Part shown: positions 49,316 through 57,414 of the stretch, piece by piece
Numbering within the stretch: the stretch's first letter is position 1
Layout: every line of letters starts with the position of its first letter
Origin: Gaiellaceae bacterium
GTDB taxonomy: Bacteria; Actinomycetota; Thermoleophilia; Gaiellales; Gaiellaceae
Direction: 5' to 3'
DNA: 64,000 bases
Assembly (NCBI GenBank): GCA_026002995.1
Contig: BPGK01000001.1
Coordinates: forward strand, 1,674,001-1,738,000
Program-made: the position numbers and the translations under genes
The notes under the pieces: model-generated
The model's input: the letters and a program-made list of their open reading frames with translations, nothing else
Database searches by the model: none
What the model was told of the DNA's origin: nothing

Positions 49316-50269
49316 ATGCGACGTCATGAGCGAGCCGGCGCCGCTGTGCGCCGGCTCGCCGCCATGCTTATCGCGGCGGTCGTCGTTCTCGTTGCGTCGT
49401 TCTTGCTCGTCCACCTGATCCCCGGGGATCCAGCGACACAGATCGCCGGCTACTACGCGACCCCGGAGGTGCGAGCCGAGATAAACCGGCAGCTGGGCCT
49501 CAACAGACCGCTTCTCCATCAGTTCGTGGACTACGTGAACGATGTCGTTCACCTCCGCTTCGGAACCTCGTTCACGCAGCACCAGCCTGTGACGACGCTG
49601 ATTGGATCGCGATTAGCCAAGACGCTCGAACTCGCCTTCGCCAGCTTCGCGCTGACCATGCTGATCGGGGTTCCCGTGGGTCTCGTGGTCGGAGCGCTCA
49701 CGCGAGAGGGTCGCCGACGTCATCTCGACCACGCGTTCACCGCCACGACCAGCCTCGTGCACTCGATCCCCGACTACCTGATCGCGACCTTCCTCGTCTT
49801 CGCATTCGCGGTGACCTGGAGCCTCTTTCCGGTCGCCGGAGCCGACGGGCCGTTGTCGCTCGTTCTCCCTGCCGTCGCGGTGGCGGCCGTGCCTGCAACG
49901 GTGATCGCGCGTCTCACCCGAGTCGAGACACTCAGGGTGCTCGATCTCGACTATGTGCGTACGGCGCGTGCAAAACGGCTGTCGTCGTTCCGGATCTACC
50001 TCGTCCACATTCTCCCGAACGTCCTGACCGGAACGCTCACCCTTGGGGGACTCGTCTTGACCGGGCTGATCGGCGGGACGGTCGTCGTCGAGAACGTCTT
50101 CGCGTGGCCCGGGCTCGGAACCGCGATCGTTCGCGCGATCACCGATCGCGACTTCCCAATGATCCAGGCCATCATCCTCTTCTTGGGACTGATCGTGGTC
50201 GTCGTGAATGCCGCGGTCGACTTGCTTCTAATCCTGCTCGATCCTCGCTCGTCTCTGAGGGAGGCCTGA
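49316..50269 (+). CDS. ABC importer permease, DppB type
   Basis: A 317-aa membrane protein with six transmembrane segments. N-terminal VHLIPGDPATQI and LGLNRPLLHQFVDYV are DppB hallmarks; the ATPase-contact loop is DYVRTARAKRLSSFRIYLVHILPN (EAA motif). Two bases separate its stop from the next start. Confidence 0.93.
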   Translation: MRRHERAGAAVRRLAAMLIAAVVVLVASFLLVHLIPGDPATQIAGYYATPEVRAEINRQLGLNRPLLHQFVDYVNDVVHLRFGTSFTQHQPVTTLIGSRLAKTLELAFASFALTMLIGVPVGLVVGALTREGRRRHLDHAFTATTSLVHSIPDYLIATFLVFAFAVTWSLFPVAGADGPLSLVLPAVAVAAVPATVIARLTRVETLRVLDLDYVRTARAKRLSSFRIYLVHILPNVLTGTLTLGGLVLTGLIGGTVVVENVFAWPGLGTAIVRAITDRDFPMIQAIILFLGLIVVVVNAAVDLLLILLDPRSSLREA

Positions 50270-50271
50270 GC

Positions 50272-52179
50272 TTGCGCCTATACCTCCGCGTCCTGCTCCG
50301 AGAGCCCGCGAACATCGTCGTCATCGGCGCCGTGCTCGGACTCGTCGTCCTCGCCGCTGTCGCGCCGTCCATCTGGGGCGAGCAAGCGTCCCGCTTGGAT
50401 CCGCTCGCGGCCTCCCAAGGCAGCTCGTGGGAGCATCCGTTCGGAACGGATTCGCTCGGCCGCGACATCTTTGCGAGGACGCTGACGGCGACGCGGTTGT
50501 CTCTCGAGCTCGCCGTACTCTCGACCGGAGTCGCGGCTGGAGCCGGAGTGCTGATCGGTCTCCTGCTCGCCGCGGTCAGCTCGCCTGCCGTCCGGCAGTT
50601 CGGAGCGCGCTTGCTCGACGCGGCGCTCGCGTTTCCGCCGATCATCCTCGCGCTCTTCTTCGCTGCGATCTTCGACGTCGGTGGCACAGGGGCGGCGCTG
50701 GCGGTCGGGATCGCTGCAGCCCCCCGCTTCGCCCGCTTCGCTCACACGCTCGGCTCGTCGATCGGAGGCCAGGACTACATCGCGGCTGCGCGGCTCCTCG
50801 GGCTCCCTCGCCGGACACTCATGTTCAGACACGTGCTGCCGAACATGGCCGAGCCGCTCCTGGTCACCACGTTCCTCGCCGTCGGCTTCGCCATCATGGC
50901 CGTCTCAGCATTGAGCTTCCTCGGGCTCGGCGTTCAGCCCCTCCAGTACGACTGGGGCAGCCTGCTGGCCGAGGGGATTGCATCGATCTATACGACTCCC
51001 ATGGCTGCGATCGGACCGGCCCTCGCCATCGCGATCGCGGGCACCGCCTTCGGGTTCTTCGGTGAGTGCCTCGCGCTTGCTGCCGATCCGCGCCGGTTGG
51101 CGAGCCCGCGAAGGCGTCGGCGCCCACGCGCTCCGGAGAAGGTGGCACGGCCTGTGAGTGCCGAGGCGACGCTCCAAGCCCCGCACACCGACAACGAGGA
51201 AACCCACAACGAGGACGCCGTGCTCGCGGTTGAGGATCTCCGCGTCACCATCCCGACGCAGGGTCGAACGATCGTGCCCGTCGATGGAGTGTCGCTGACG
51301 GTGCGTCGCGGGGAAGTCGTGGGTATCGTCGGCGAGTCCGGAAGCGGAAAGTCTCTGACGCTCCTCGCGATCGCCGGCCTCGCGCCATACCCAGCGGTCG
51401 TGACCGCGCGACGACTCGAGGTCGCCGGAGCCCCTGTGCGCGGGGTACCGGAATCCCTTGCGATCGTCTTTCAAGATCCGACGTCCGCGCTCAATCCGGC
51501 GCTACGGATTCGGACGCAGATGACGGAGGCGCTGCGCACGAACGGGAAGCTCTCTCGGCGCGCCGCCTATGAGCACGCCTTGGACGCCTTGAGGCAGGTT
51601 CACCTCAGTTCGCCCGAACTCCGCATGCGCCAGTACGCACATCAACTCTCCGGTGGCATGCGTCAGCGCGTTGCCATCGCGATGGGACTCGCCACCGAGC
51701 CCGCGCTCCTGCTCGCCGACGAGCCGACGACTGCCCTCGACGTTACGGTTCAAGCCCAGGTCATCTCGGTACTTCGCTCCTTGGCGTCCCAGGGAATGGG
51801 CATCATCCTCGTCTCGCACGATCTCGGAGTGGCAGCGGAGATCTGTGACCGTATCGTCGTGATGTATCGCGGCGCGGTCGTCGAGGAAGGTCGGTGCGAG
51901 AGGGTTCTCGAGTCGCCCCTCCACCCGTACACGAGAGCTCTTCTCTCCTCGATCCCGAACCCAGCCGCTGGCCGGACTGAGCCGTTGTCGGCCATTCCAA
52001 CCGTCCAGGAGGAAGGCGACGTAATGGGCTGTACGTTCGCTCCGCGCTGCCCGCTGGCGATTGCGCGCTGTCGCTCCGAACGACCGTCGCTGAGACCGGT
52101 GCGGGAGAGTCAGCGCGTGGCGTGCCTAGTCGTTGCAGCCGAGAGCGAGCTGGCACTCGAGTCGGAGCCCGTGTCGTGA
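50272..52179 (+). CDS. ABC importer fused permease (DppC type) and ATPase (DppD type)
   Basis: A 635-aa fusion. Residues about 1-270 are a DppC-like permease (EHPFGTDSLGRDIFARTL, EAA loop DYIAAARLLGLPRRTLMFRHVLPN). A basic/acidic linker (RRRRRPRAPEK ... HTDNEETHNED) leads to an ATPase with Walker A GESGSGKS, Q-loop FQDPTSALNP, signature LSGGMRQRVAIAMG, Walker B LLLADEPTTALD and the C-terminal oligopeptide transporter Cys cluster region (GCTFAPRCPLAIARC). Start TTG at 50272, seven bases after GAGGGAGG. Both halves look intact. Confidence 0.9.
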   Translation: MRLYLRVLLREPANIVVIGAVLGLVVLAAVAPSIWGEQASRLDPLAASQGSSWEHPFGTDSLGRDIFARTLTATRLSLELAVLSTGVAAGAGVLIGLLLAAVSSPAVRQFGARLLDAALAFPPIILALFFAAIFDVGGTGAALAVGIAAAPRFARFAHTLGSSIGGQDYIAAARLLGLPRRTLMFRHVLPNMAEPLLVTTFLAVGFAIMAVSALSFLGLGVQPLQYDWGSLLAEGIASIYTTPMAAIGPALAIAIAGTAFGFFGECLALAADPRRLASPRRRRRPRAPEKVARPVSAEATLQAPHTDNEETHNEDAVLAVEDLRVTIPTQGRTIVPVDGVSLTVRRGEVVGIVGESGSGKSLTLLAIAGLAPYPAVVTARRLEVAGAPVRGVPESLAIVFQDPTSALNPALRIRTQMTEALRTNGKLSRRAAYEHALDALRQVHLSSPELRMRQYAHQLSGGMRQRVAIAMGLATEPALLLADEPTTALDVTVQAQVISVLRSLASQGMGIILVSHDLGVAAEICDRIVVMYRGAVVEEGRCERVLESPLHPYTRALLSSIPNPAAGRTEPLSAIPTVQEEGDVMGCTFAPRCPLAIARCRSERPSLRPVRESQRVACLVVAAESELALESEPVS

Positions 52180-53177
52180 CGTCGGCACTCGAAGTACAGG
52201 GACTGACCGTGCGGTTCCGCACGCCCGGTGGCTGGCTCACAGCCGTCGAGGACGTCAGCCTGGTCGTTCCGACAGGCGGGACCCTCGGTCTCGTGGGCGA
52301 GTCAGGCTGCGGGAAGTCGACTGCCGCACGCGCCATCGTGGGCCTCGCCCGAGCCACAGCGGGCCACGTTCGCCTGCACGGGAAGACTCTCGAGCTCGAT
52401 CGCCAAGGGATCGCCGCGATCCGCCGGGAGGTTCAGCTCGTCTTCCAGAATCCCTATGGATCGCTGAACCCCCGAAGTACGGTGCAGCGAATGCTCTCGG
52501 AGGCCGTGGCAACCGTGGCGGACGAAGCCGATCGATACTCGCCGGCAGACCTCCTCGACTTGGTGAGCCTTCCTCGGCGTTTCGCCGACTGCTTCCCGCA
52601 CCAGCTCTCGGGCGGAGAGCGTCAGCGCGTGGCGATCGCGCGAGCGCTCGCGGTTCGCCCCTCGGTCGTCATCGCCGACGAGATCACCTCGGCGCTGGAC
52701 GTTTCCGTGCAAGCCAGCATCCTCAATCTGCTCATCGAGCTCCAGGAGACGATCGGGCTCTCCTACCTGCTGATCTCGCACAACCTCGGCGTTGTTAGCT
52801 ACCTCAGCGACCGGATCACCGTGATGTACCTGGGACGAGTCCTCGAGGAGGGGCCGGCCAGGCAACTCCTCCTCGCCCCCTCCCATCCGTACACTAAGGC
52901 GCTGCTGGAGGCGGCGCCCACGCGCCTATCGAGACGAGAGTCGCCACTGTCTCTCCTGGATGGCGAGTTGCCCGACCCTCGTCATCCGCCAGCGGGCTGT
53001 GTCTTCCATACGCGGTGTCCGATCGGCCCGCGGAAGTACCCCGGCCGAGAGCGGTGTGCGGAGGAAGCGCCGACGCTGCAGGTGCCTGGCCGCGGGGGGC
53101 GTGACCAGCGAACGCGGTGTCACTTTCCCCTCGAGGCGCCTGCGACGACACTGTCTGCGACCCGGGCCCGGAGTTGA
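52176..53177 (+). CDS. ABC importer ATPase, DppF type
   Basis: A 333-aa ATPase: Walker A GESGCGKST, FQNPYGSLNPRSTV, signature LSGGERQRVAIARAL, Walker B VVIADEITSALDVS, switch His in LLISHNLGVV, and a C-terminal Cys-containing extension (GCVFHTRCPIGPRKYPGRERC). The Walker B has Glu-Ile in place of the usual Glu-Pro, a mild deviation. GTG overlaps the stop of the fused permease/ATPase (GTGA). Last gene of the importer operon. Confidence 0.93.
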   Translation: MTSALEVQGLTVRFRTPGGWLTAVEDVSLVVPTGGTLGLVGESGCGKSTAARAIVGLARATAGHVRLHGKTLELDRQGIAAIRREVQLVFQNPYGSLNPRSTVQRMLSEAVATVADEADRYSPADLLDLVSLPRRFADCFPHQLSGGERQRVAIARALAVRPSVVIADEITSALDVSVQASILNLLIELQETIGLSYLLISHNLGVVSYLSDRITVMYLGRVLEEGPARQLLLAPSHPYTKALLEAAPTRLSRRESPLSLLDGELPDPRHPPAGCVFHTRCPIGPRKYPGRERCAEEAPTLQVPGRGGRDQRTRCHFPLEAPATTLSATRARS

Positions 53178-53404
53178 CGAGCCACGTCCCGTCACGCTGA
53201 GAGAGGGCGATGCTCCGGGCGCATCGAACGCTCCCGGGCAGGATCTCGTCCTCGCTCGCCACGAGCGGGAGACAACGCGAGCGGAACGCGCCGGAGGAGC
53301 AGATCCGCCGGTTGCGGGCCGCTGCGTCCGAGCAGGTAGCCTCAAGACCGGGGAACAGGGGGCACCCTCTCCGGCGCCCACGCGGCCGCGCCGCTCGGAC
53401 CCAA

Positions 53405-53569
53405 GCTCGCCGATCGAGAGTCCGGCCGACTGCACGACGGGCTCTGTCGAGGAGGCCAGCACCTCGCGGACGACGGGCTTGGCGCGGTCGTCGAGGAGGG
53501 CGTACGTCGTGGCGCCGGTTCCCGCGCCGAGCGCGAGCGCGACGCCGAGCGAAGCGAGTACGAGAGGGG
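53405..53569 (-). pseudogene. Decayed copy of the N-terminal region of the HtrA-like protease gene
   Basis: 55 codons on the minus strand read SPLVLASLGVALALGAG...TGATTYALLDDRAKPVV...LSIGEL, aligning without gaps to residues 7-61 of the htrA-like protein at 5969-7060 with about 85-90% identity. The start codon and everything after LSIGEL are missing. It lies next to IS3 and IS256 remnants, pointing to a transposon-related rearrangement of a paralogue. Confidence 0.85.
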
Positions 53570-53620
53570 AGCTGACCGGACCCCGTTCGTCGGTCCACCC
53601 GCCATGAGAGTCGGCTTACC

Positions 53621-53782
53621 TCAGGTACTCCAGTCTGCCGCATTGGCGGCGGGGGTCTTCCAGCCGAGGCTCGAGTGCGGCCTCAGGTGGTTGTAGGTGT
53701 TTCGCCATTCTTCAATCACGACCTTCGCCTCGGGCAGCGAGTCGAGTGCTTCCACGGAGAGCTCCTCGTCGCGGAAGCGCGA
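53621..53782 (-). pseudogene. C-terminal remnant of an IS3-family transposase (OrfB)
   Basis: About 53 codons reading FRDEELSVEALDSLPEAK then VIEEWRNTYNHLRPHSSLGW, the C-terminal end of the IS3 rve integrase domain (motif YN..RPHSSLG). It ends at a TGA at 53621 and is cut off upstream by an in-frame TAA at 53783-53785. No other part of the element is seen. Confidence 0.85.
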
Positions 53783-53921
53783 TTAGCGTCCCCGCTCGTC
53801 GTGTGCGAGCAACCTGAGGTGAGCTCCGTCGCCGGCTCGCCGCCCTCCACTGAGGCGAGCGAGCAGGCGACGGCGGGCGCGAAGCGCCCGACATAGCTGA
53901 CCACCGCGTCATCCTCGCGAA

Positions 53922-55232
53922 GTCCGGTCAAAGACAAGCGAGGAGGAGCACGGTGGTCGAGACTTCGATGGACGTTCAGAGCTGGTTGCGCAAGCAGCTG
54001 GAGGAGGCGAGCCCGGATCTGCTGCGGGCGATGGTGTAGGAGTTCGCGCAGGCGCTGATGGGCGCGGAGGCGGACGCGCTCTGCGGCGCGGCCTACGGCG
54101 AGCGCTCGCCCGAGCGGGTCAACATCCGCAACGGCTACCGCGAGCGGGCCTGGGACACGCGGGTCGGGACAATCGAGCTTGCGATCCCGAAGCTCAGGCA
54201 GGGCTCGTACGTTCCCGACTGGCTGCTGCGCCCCCGCCGACGGGCCGAGCAGGCGCTCGTGTCGGTGATCGCCGATGCCTACCTGGCCGGCGTCTCCACG
54301 CGGCGGGTGGACAAGCTCGTCCGCCAGCTCGGCGTCGAGGGCATGTCGCAAGAGCCAGGTCTCGCGACCGGCGAAGTCGCTCGACTCCATCGTCGAGGAC
54401 TTCCGCACCCGGCCGCTCGACGGAGCCCCTACCCCTACCGTGCCTCGACGCGCTGGTCGTCAAGTGCCGCGAGGGCGGCCGGACCGTGAATGCCGCGTCG
54501 TGCACGCCGTCGCCGTCAATCGCGAGGGCTTCCGCTGCTCGCTCGGGCTCGACGTCGTCACGCAAGAGGACGGCGCGGCCTGGCTCGCCTTCCTCAGGAG
54601 CCTCGTCGCCCGCGGCCTGAGCGGAGTGAAGCTCGTCACCTCGGACGCGCATCCGGGGCTCGTCGACGCGATCGCGGCCACGCTTCCGGGAGCGAGCTGG
54701 CAGCGCTGCCGCACCCACTTCATGCGCAACCTGCTGACCCGCGTCCCCAAGGCCACGCTGACCTTCGTCGCGACCATGGTGCGTTCGATCTTCGCCCAGC
54801 CCGACCAAGACACCGTGCTCGAGCAGCACGCCCGCGTCTGCGCGCAGCTCGAGGAGCGCTTCCCCGCTGCGGCCGAGCTCCTCGCCGAGGCCGCGCCCGA
54901 TCTCCTCGCCTTCACGCACTTCCCGAAGGAGCACTGGCGCCAGCTGTGGTCGAACAACTCGCTCGAGCGGCTGAACAAGGAGATCCGCCGGCGGACCGAC
55001 GTCGTCGGGATCTCCCCCGACCGCGCCTCGATCATCCGCCTCGTCGGTGCGGTGCTGGCCGAGCAGCACGACGAATGGGCCGTCGCCCGCCGCTACCTGA
55101 GCGCCGAGTCGATCGCGAAGGCGCTCGCCGAAGCTCCCGTCGACGAGCCCGAGGAGGTGATGGCCATCGCCGAGGCCGCGTGAGAGTCAAGCGAGGATGG
55201 CGCCCTTCGCGTCACACACCACTTGACGGGAC
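53922..55232 (+). mobile_element. Degenerate IS256-like element
   Basis: The transposase pseudogene at 53953-55183 is bracketed by a short candidate inverted repeat, GTCCGGTCAA at 53922-53931 against the reverse complement of TTGACGGGAC at 55223-55232 (9 of 10 match). No target duplication was recognised. The 53786-53921 stretch before it contains no gene I can support. Confidence 0.6.
53953..55183 (+). pseudogene. IS256-family (Mutator-type) transposase, inactivated
   Basis: GTG at 53953 has AGGAGG six bases upstream. The frame has an internal TAG at codon 29 (MV stop EFAQALMGAEADALCGAAYGER), then shifts after GVEGMS, again around DGAP.PYPY and once more before VVHAVAVNREG. Intact stretches show the family: VNIRNGYRERAWDTRVG, LAIPKLRQGSYVPDWLL, the DDE parts VTSDAHPGLVDAI and CRTHFMRNLL, and WSNNSLERLNKEIRRRTDVVGI. 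Several lesions mean it cannot make a functional enzyme. Confidence 0.9.
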
Positions 55233-55327
55233 GTGGCCGTAGTGGGGCCACATCAGACCGGCGAGCTCAAAGCCCGACCTCTGATCAGCCGCGTCTCACA
55301 GGTCTGTGGGTACGACAGCTAGGGAAC

Positions 55328-56083
55328 TCATCTGGCCGCCCAACCTCCGTCGACGAGCAGGCTCGCGCCATGCACGTAGTCGGACTCGGGGGAGGCGAGA
55401 TAGACAACGGCCGGTGAGATGTCGGCAACGAGCCCGATCCGGCCTGCGGGCGTCGCATCGAGCATTCGGCGCTCATACTCAGGATCGGCGAAGAGATGGG
55501 CGTTCATCTTCGTGTGAACGTTTCCCGGCGCAACGGCGTTCACTCGGATACCACGAGGGGCGAGTTCCATCGCGAGGGCCTTCACCATGAGCTCGACTGC
55601 GCCTTTCGTGGCGCAGTAGGCGCTCGAGTTCGGGAAGCCGACATGTCCGGCAATCGAGGAGATGAAGATCACCGCGCTACCCACTGGGAGGTATGAACTC
55701 GCTTCTCGCGTCAACCGGAACGGAGCGCGGACATTGACGGCCCATTGGCGATCGAGGATGTCGTCAGTGGTTTGTTCGAACGGGGTAGGCTCGAACACCC
55801 CGGCGGCGTGCACGATGACGTCGATGCGTCCGAGGAGAGCGATGGATTCCTGAACAATGCGTTCGGGCCCATCCTCGGAGCAGACGTCGACTTGCAAGGT
55901 CTCGGTCGATCCTCCGCCTGCCGCAATCTCGGCGTGTACCGCATCAAGGCGAGCTTTGTCTCTACCGACGAGAACGACCGCTGCGCCTGCCGCGGCAAGC
56001 GCCTTGGCTGCATCGGCGCCGATACCGGAACTCCCCCCGGTGACGATCGCTGTCTTGCCGTCGAGCCTGAAGGGTTCACGCAT
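55328..56083 (-). CDS. Short-chain dehydrogenase/reductase of the hyu operon
   Basis: A 251-aa classical SDR: TGGSSGIG cofactor loop, VGRDKAR (Arg after strand 2 suggests NADP(H)), AAGVFEPTPFEQT, catalytic Ser in IFISSIAGHVG and YCATK, then PGNVHTKM and LLVDGGWAAR. Thirty bases downstream of the transaminase gene. It could oxidise or reduce the semialdehyde made by the transaminase. Confidence 0.9.
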   Translation of the reverse strand: MREPFRLDGKTAIVTGGSSGIGADAAKALAAAGAAVVLVGRDKARLDAVHAEIAAGGGSTETLQVDVCSEDGPERIVQESIALLGRIDVIVHAAGVFEPTPFEQTTDDILDRQWAVNVRAPFRLTREASSYLPVGSAVIFISSIAGHVGFPNSSAYCATKGAVELMVKALAMELAPRGIRVNAVAPGNVHTKMNAHLFADPEYERRMLDATPAGRIGLVADISPAVVYLASPESDYVHGASLLVDGGWAAR

Positions 56084-56112
56084 GCCACTCGCCTCCTAAT
56101 CGCTGTAGACAG

Positions 56113-57414
56113 TCACCGTCGGCGCGCTTGCTGTTGCCGCGCACGCCTGGAAGCGCGGCGCGCCGATTCCAGTGCGAGACCTATGACCCCGCACGCCCAC
56201 CGAAGCTCGTGCTCGTCCGCGACGAGGGGCGGCGAGAGGTGAAGGGTGTCGCCGGCGCCTATGCGACGAGTGAGGACCCCCCGCTGCCAGCAGCGATCGA
56301 CAACGTCCGCTGCGAGCTCGGGACTCGGGAGCACAACTCCGGCGAGCAGCCCCTTTCCCATCCGCACCTCGACCACCCACGGGTCGGCGCGTAGCGGCGC
56401 AAGGGCATCCGCCAGAACGGACTCGAGCTCGACCGCCCTGGCTACCAGCCCCTCCCGCTCGAGGATGTCGAGATTCGCATGGGCAGCCGCGCACGCCGCA
56501 GCGTGACCCTGGTACGTGAGACCGTGTCTGAAGATGTGTGGGGAGCCATCGGCCCAGAACGGCTCCGCAACCCTGCCTGAGATCAGTGCGCCACCAAGAG
56601 GCATGTAACCGGAGGTCACGCCTTTCGCGAAGAGGAGGATGTCTGGCTCGATGTGAAAGCGCTCGGACGCGAACATCCGCCCCGTTCGTCCGAACCCGGT
56701 GACCACTTCGTCGACCACGAGCAGGACGTCGTGCGTGCGGCAGAGCCCCTTGAGGGACTCGAGGTATCCGGGGGCCGGATTGATCAACCCGCCGGTGCCG
56801 ATGATCGGCTCGCAGAAGACAGCGGCGACACGAGCGCCTTCCGGTCCGACGAGGAGGCGCTCGAGCGTCGTCAGGTCGTCGTGGGGCACGCGGACGACAT
56901 CCGGCAGGAGCGCGCCGTAGCCCTCACGGTTCTGCTGCATGCCCGCGATGCTCGTCCCGAAGCCGTGCAGCCCGTGGTAGCAGTGCTCCCGCGAGACGAG
57001 AACGGTCTTCTCGGGACGTCCGAGGATCCTCCAGTACGCGCGCACAAGCTTTGCGGCCAACTCGACGGCGTCCGATCCCCCGTTCGTGAAGAAGACCCTC
57101 GCCCCGGCCATGGGAGCGACGGCGGCAAGCCTCTCGGCGAGCTCGACGGCCGGCGGCGTCGCGTACTCCTGGAAGTTCGAGTACGCGGCGATTCGGTTCA
57201 TCTGGGTCGCGACAGCCGTCGCGATCTCCGTGCGGCCATGGCCGACATTGCAGTACCAGAGGCTCGCCGGGAAGTCGAAGACACGATGACCGGCGGCGTC
57301 CCAGACGTACGCGCCCTCCCCGCGAACGATGAGCCGCTCTGCCCGCTTCACCTCCGGCATGTGCGCTTGGCCGTGCCAGAGCTTCGTCTCGACCCCGTGC
57401 TCGCGCTCGGTCAC
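56113..57414 (-). CDS. Class III (omega) aminotransferase
   Basis: A 433-aa PLP enzyme: LIVRGEGAYVWDAAGHRVFDFPASLWYCNVGHGRTEI, FTNGGSDAVELAAKLVRAY, VLLVVDEVVTGFGRTGRMFASE and the PLP Lys in LLFAKGVTSGYMPLGGALIS. This group includes omega-amino acid:pyruvate transaminases and 6-aminocaproate transaminase. GTG start overlaps the hyuB stop (GTGA), so the amine it processes is likely the product of the HyuAB hydrolase. Confidence 0.93.
   Translation of the reverse strand: MTEREHGVETKLWHGQAHMPEVKRAERLIVRGEGAYVWDAAGHRVFDFPASLWYCNVGHGRTEIATAVATQMNRIAAYSNFQEYATPPAVELAERLAAVAPMAGARVFFTNGGSDAVELAAKLVRAYWRILGRPEKTVLVSREHCYHGLHGFGTSIAGMQQNREGYGALLPDVVRVPHDDLTTLERLLVGPEGARVAAVFCEPIIGTGGLINPAPGYLESLKGLCRTHDVLLVVDEVVTGFGRTGRMFASERFHIEPDILLFAKGVTSGYMPLGGALISGRVAEPFWADGSPHIFRHGLTYQGHAAACAAAHANLDILEREGLVARAVELESVLADALAPLRADPWVVEVRMGKGLLAGVVLPSPELAADVVDRCWQRGVLTRRIGAGDTLHLSPPLVADEHELRWACGVIGLALESARRASRRARQQQARRR

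Noticed and set aside
53786-53921. A possible gene on the minus strand (VSYVGRFAPAVACSLASVEGG...)
   Set aside because: Open frame without start signals and no recognised domain; likely element-derived debris.
54194-55069. A 291-codon minus-strand frame across the transposase
   Set aside because: Antisense shadow of the IS256 transposase remnant.
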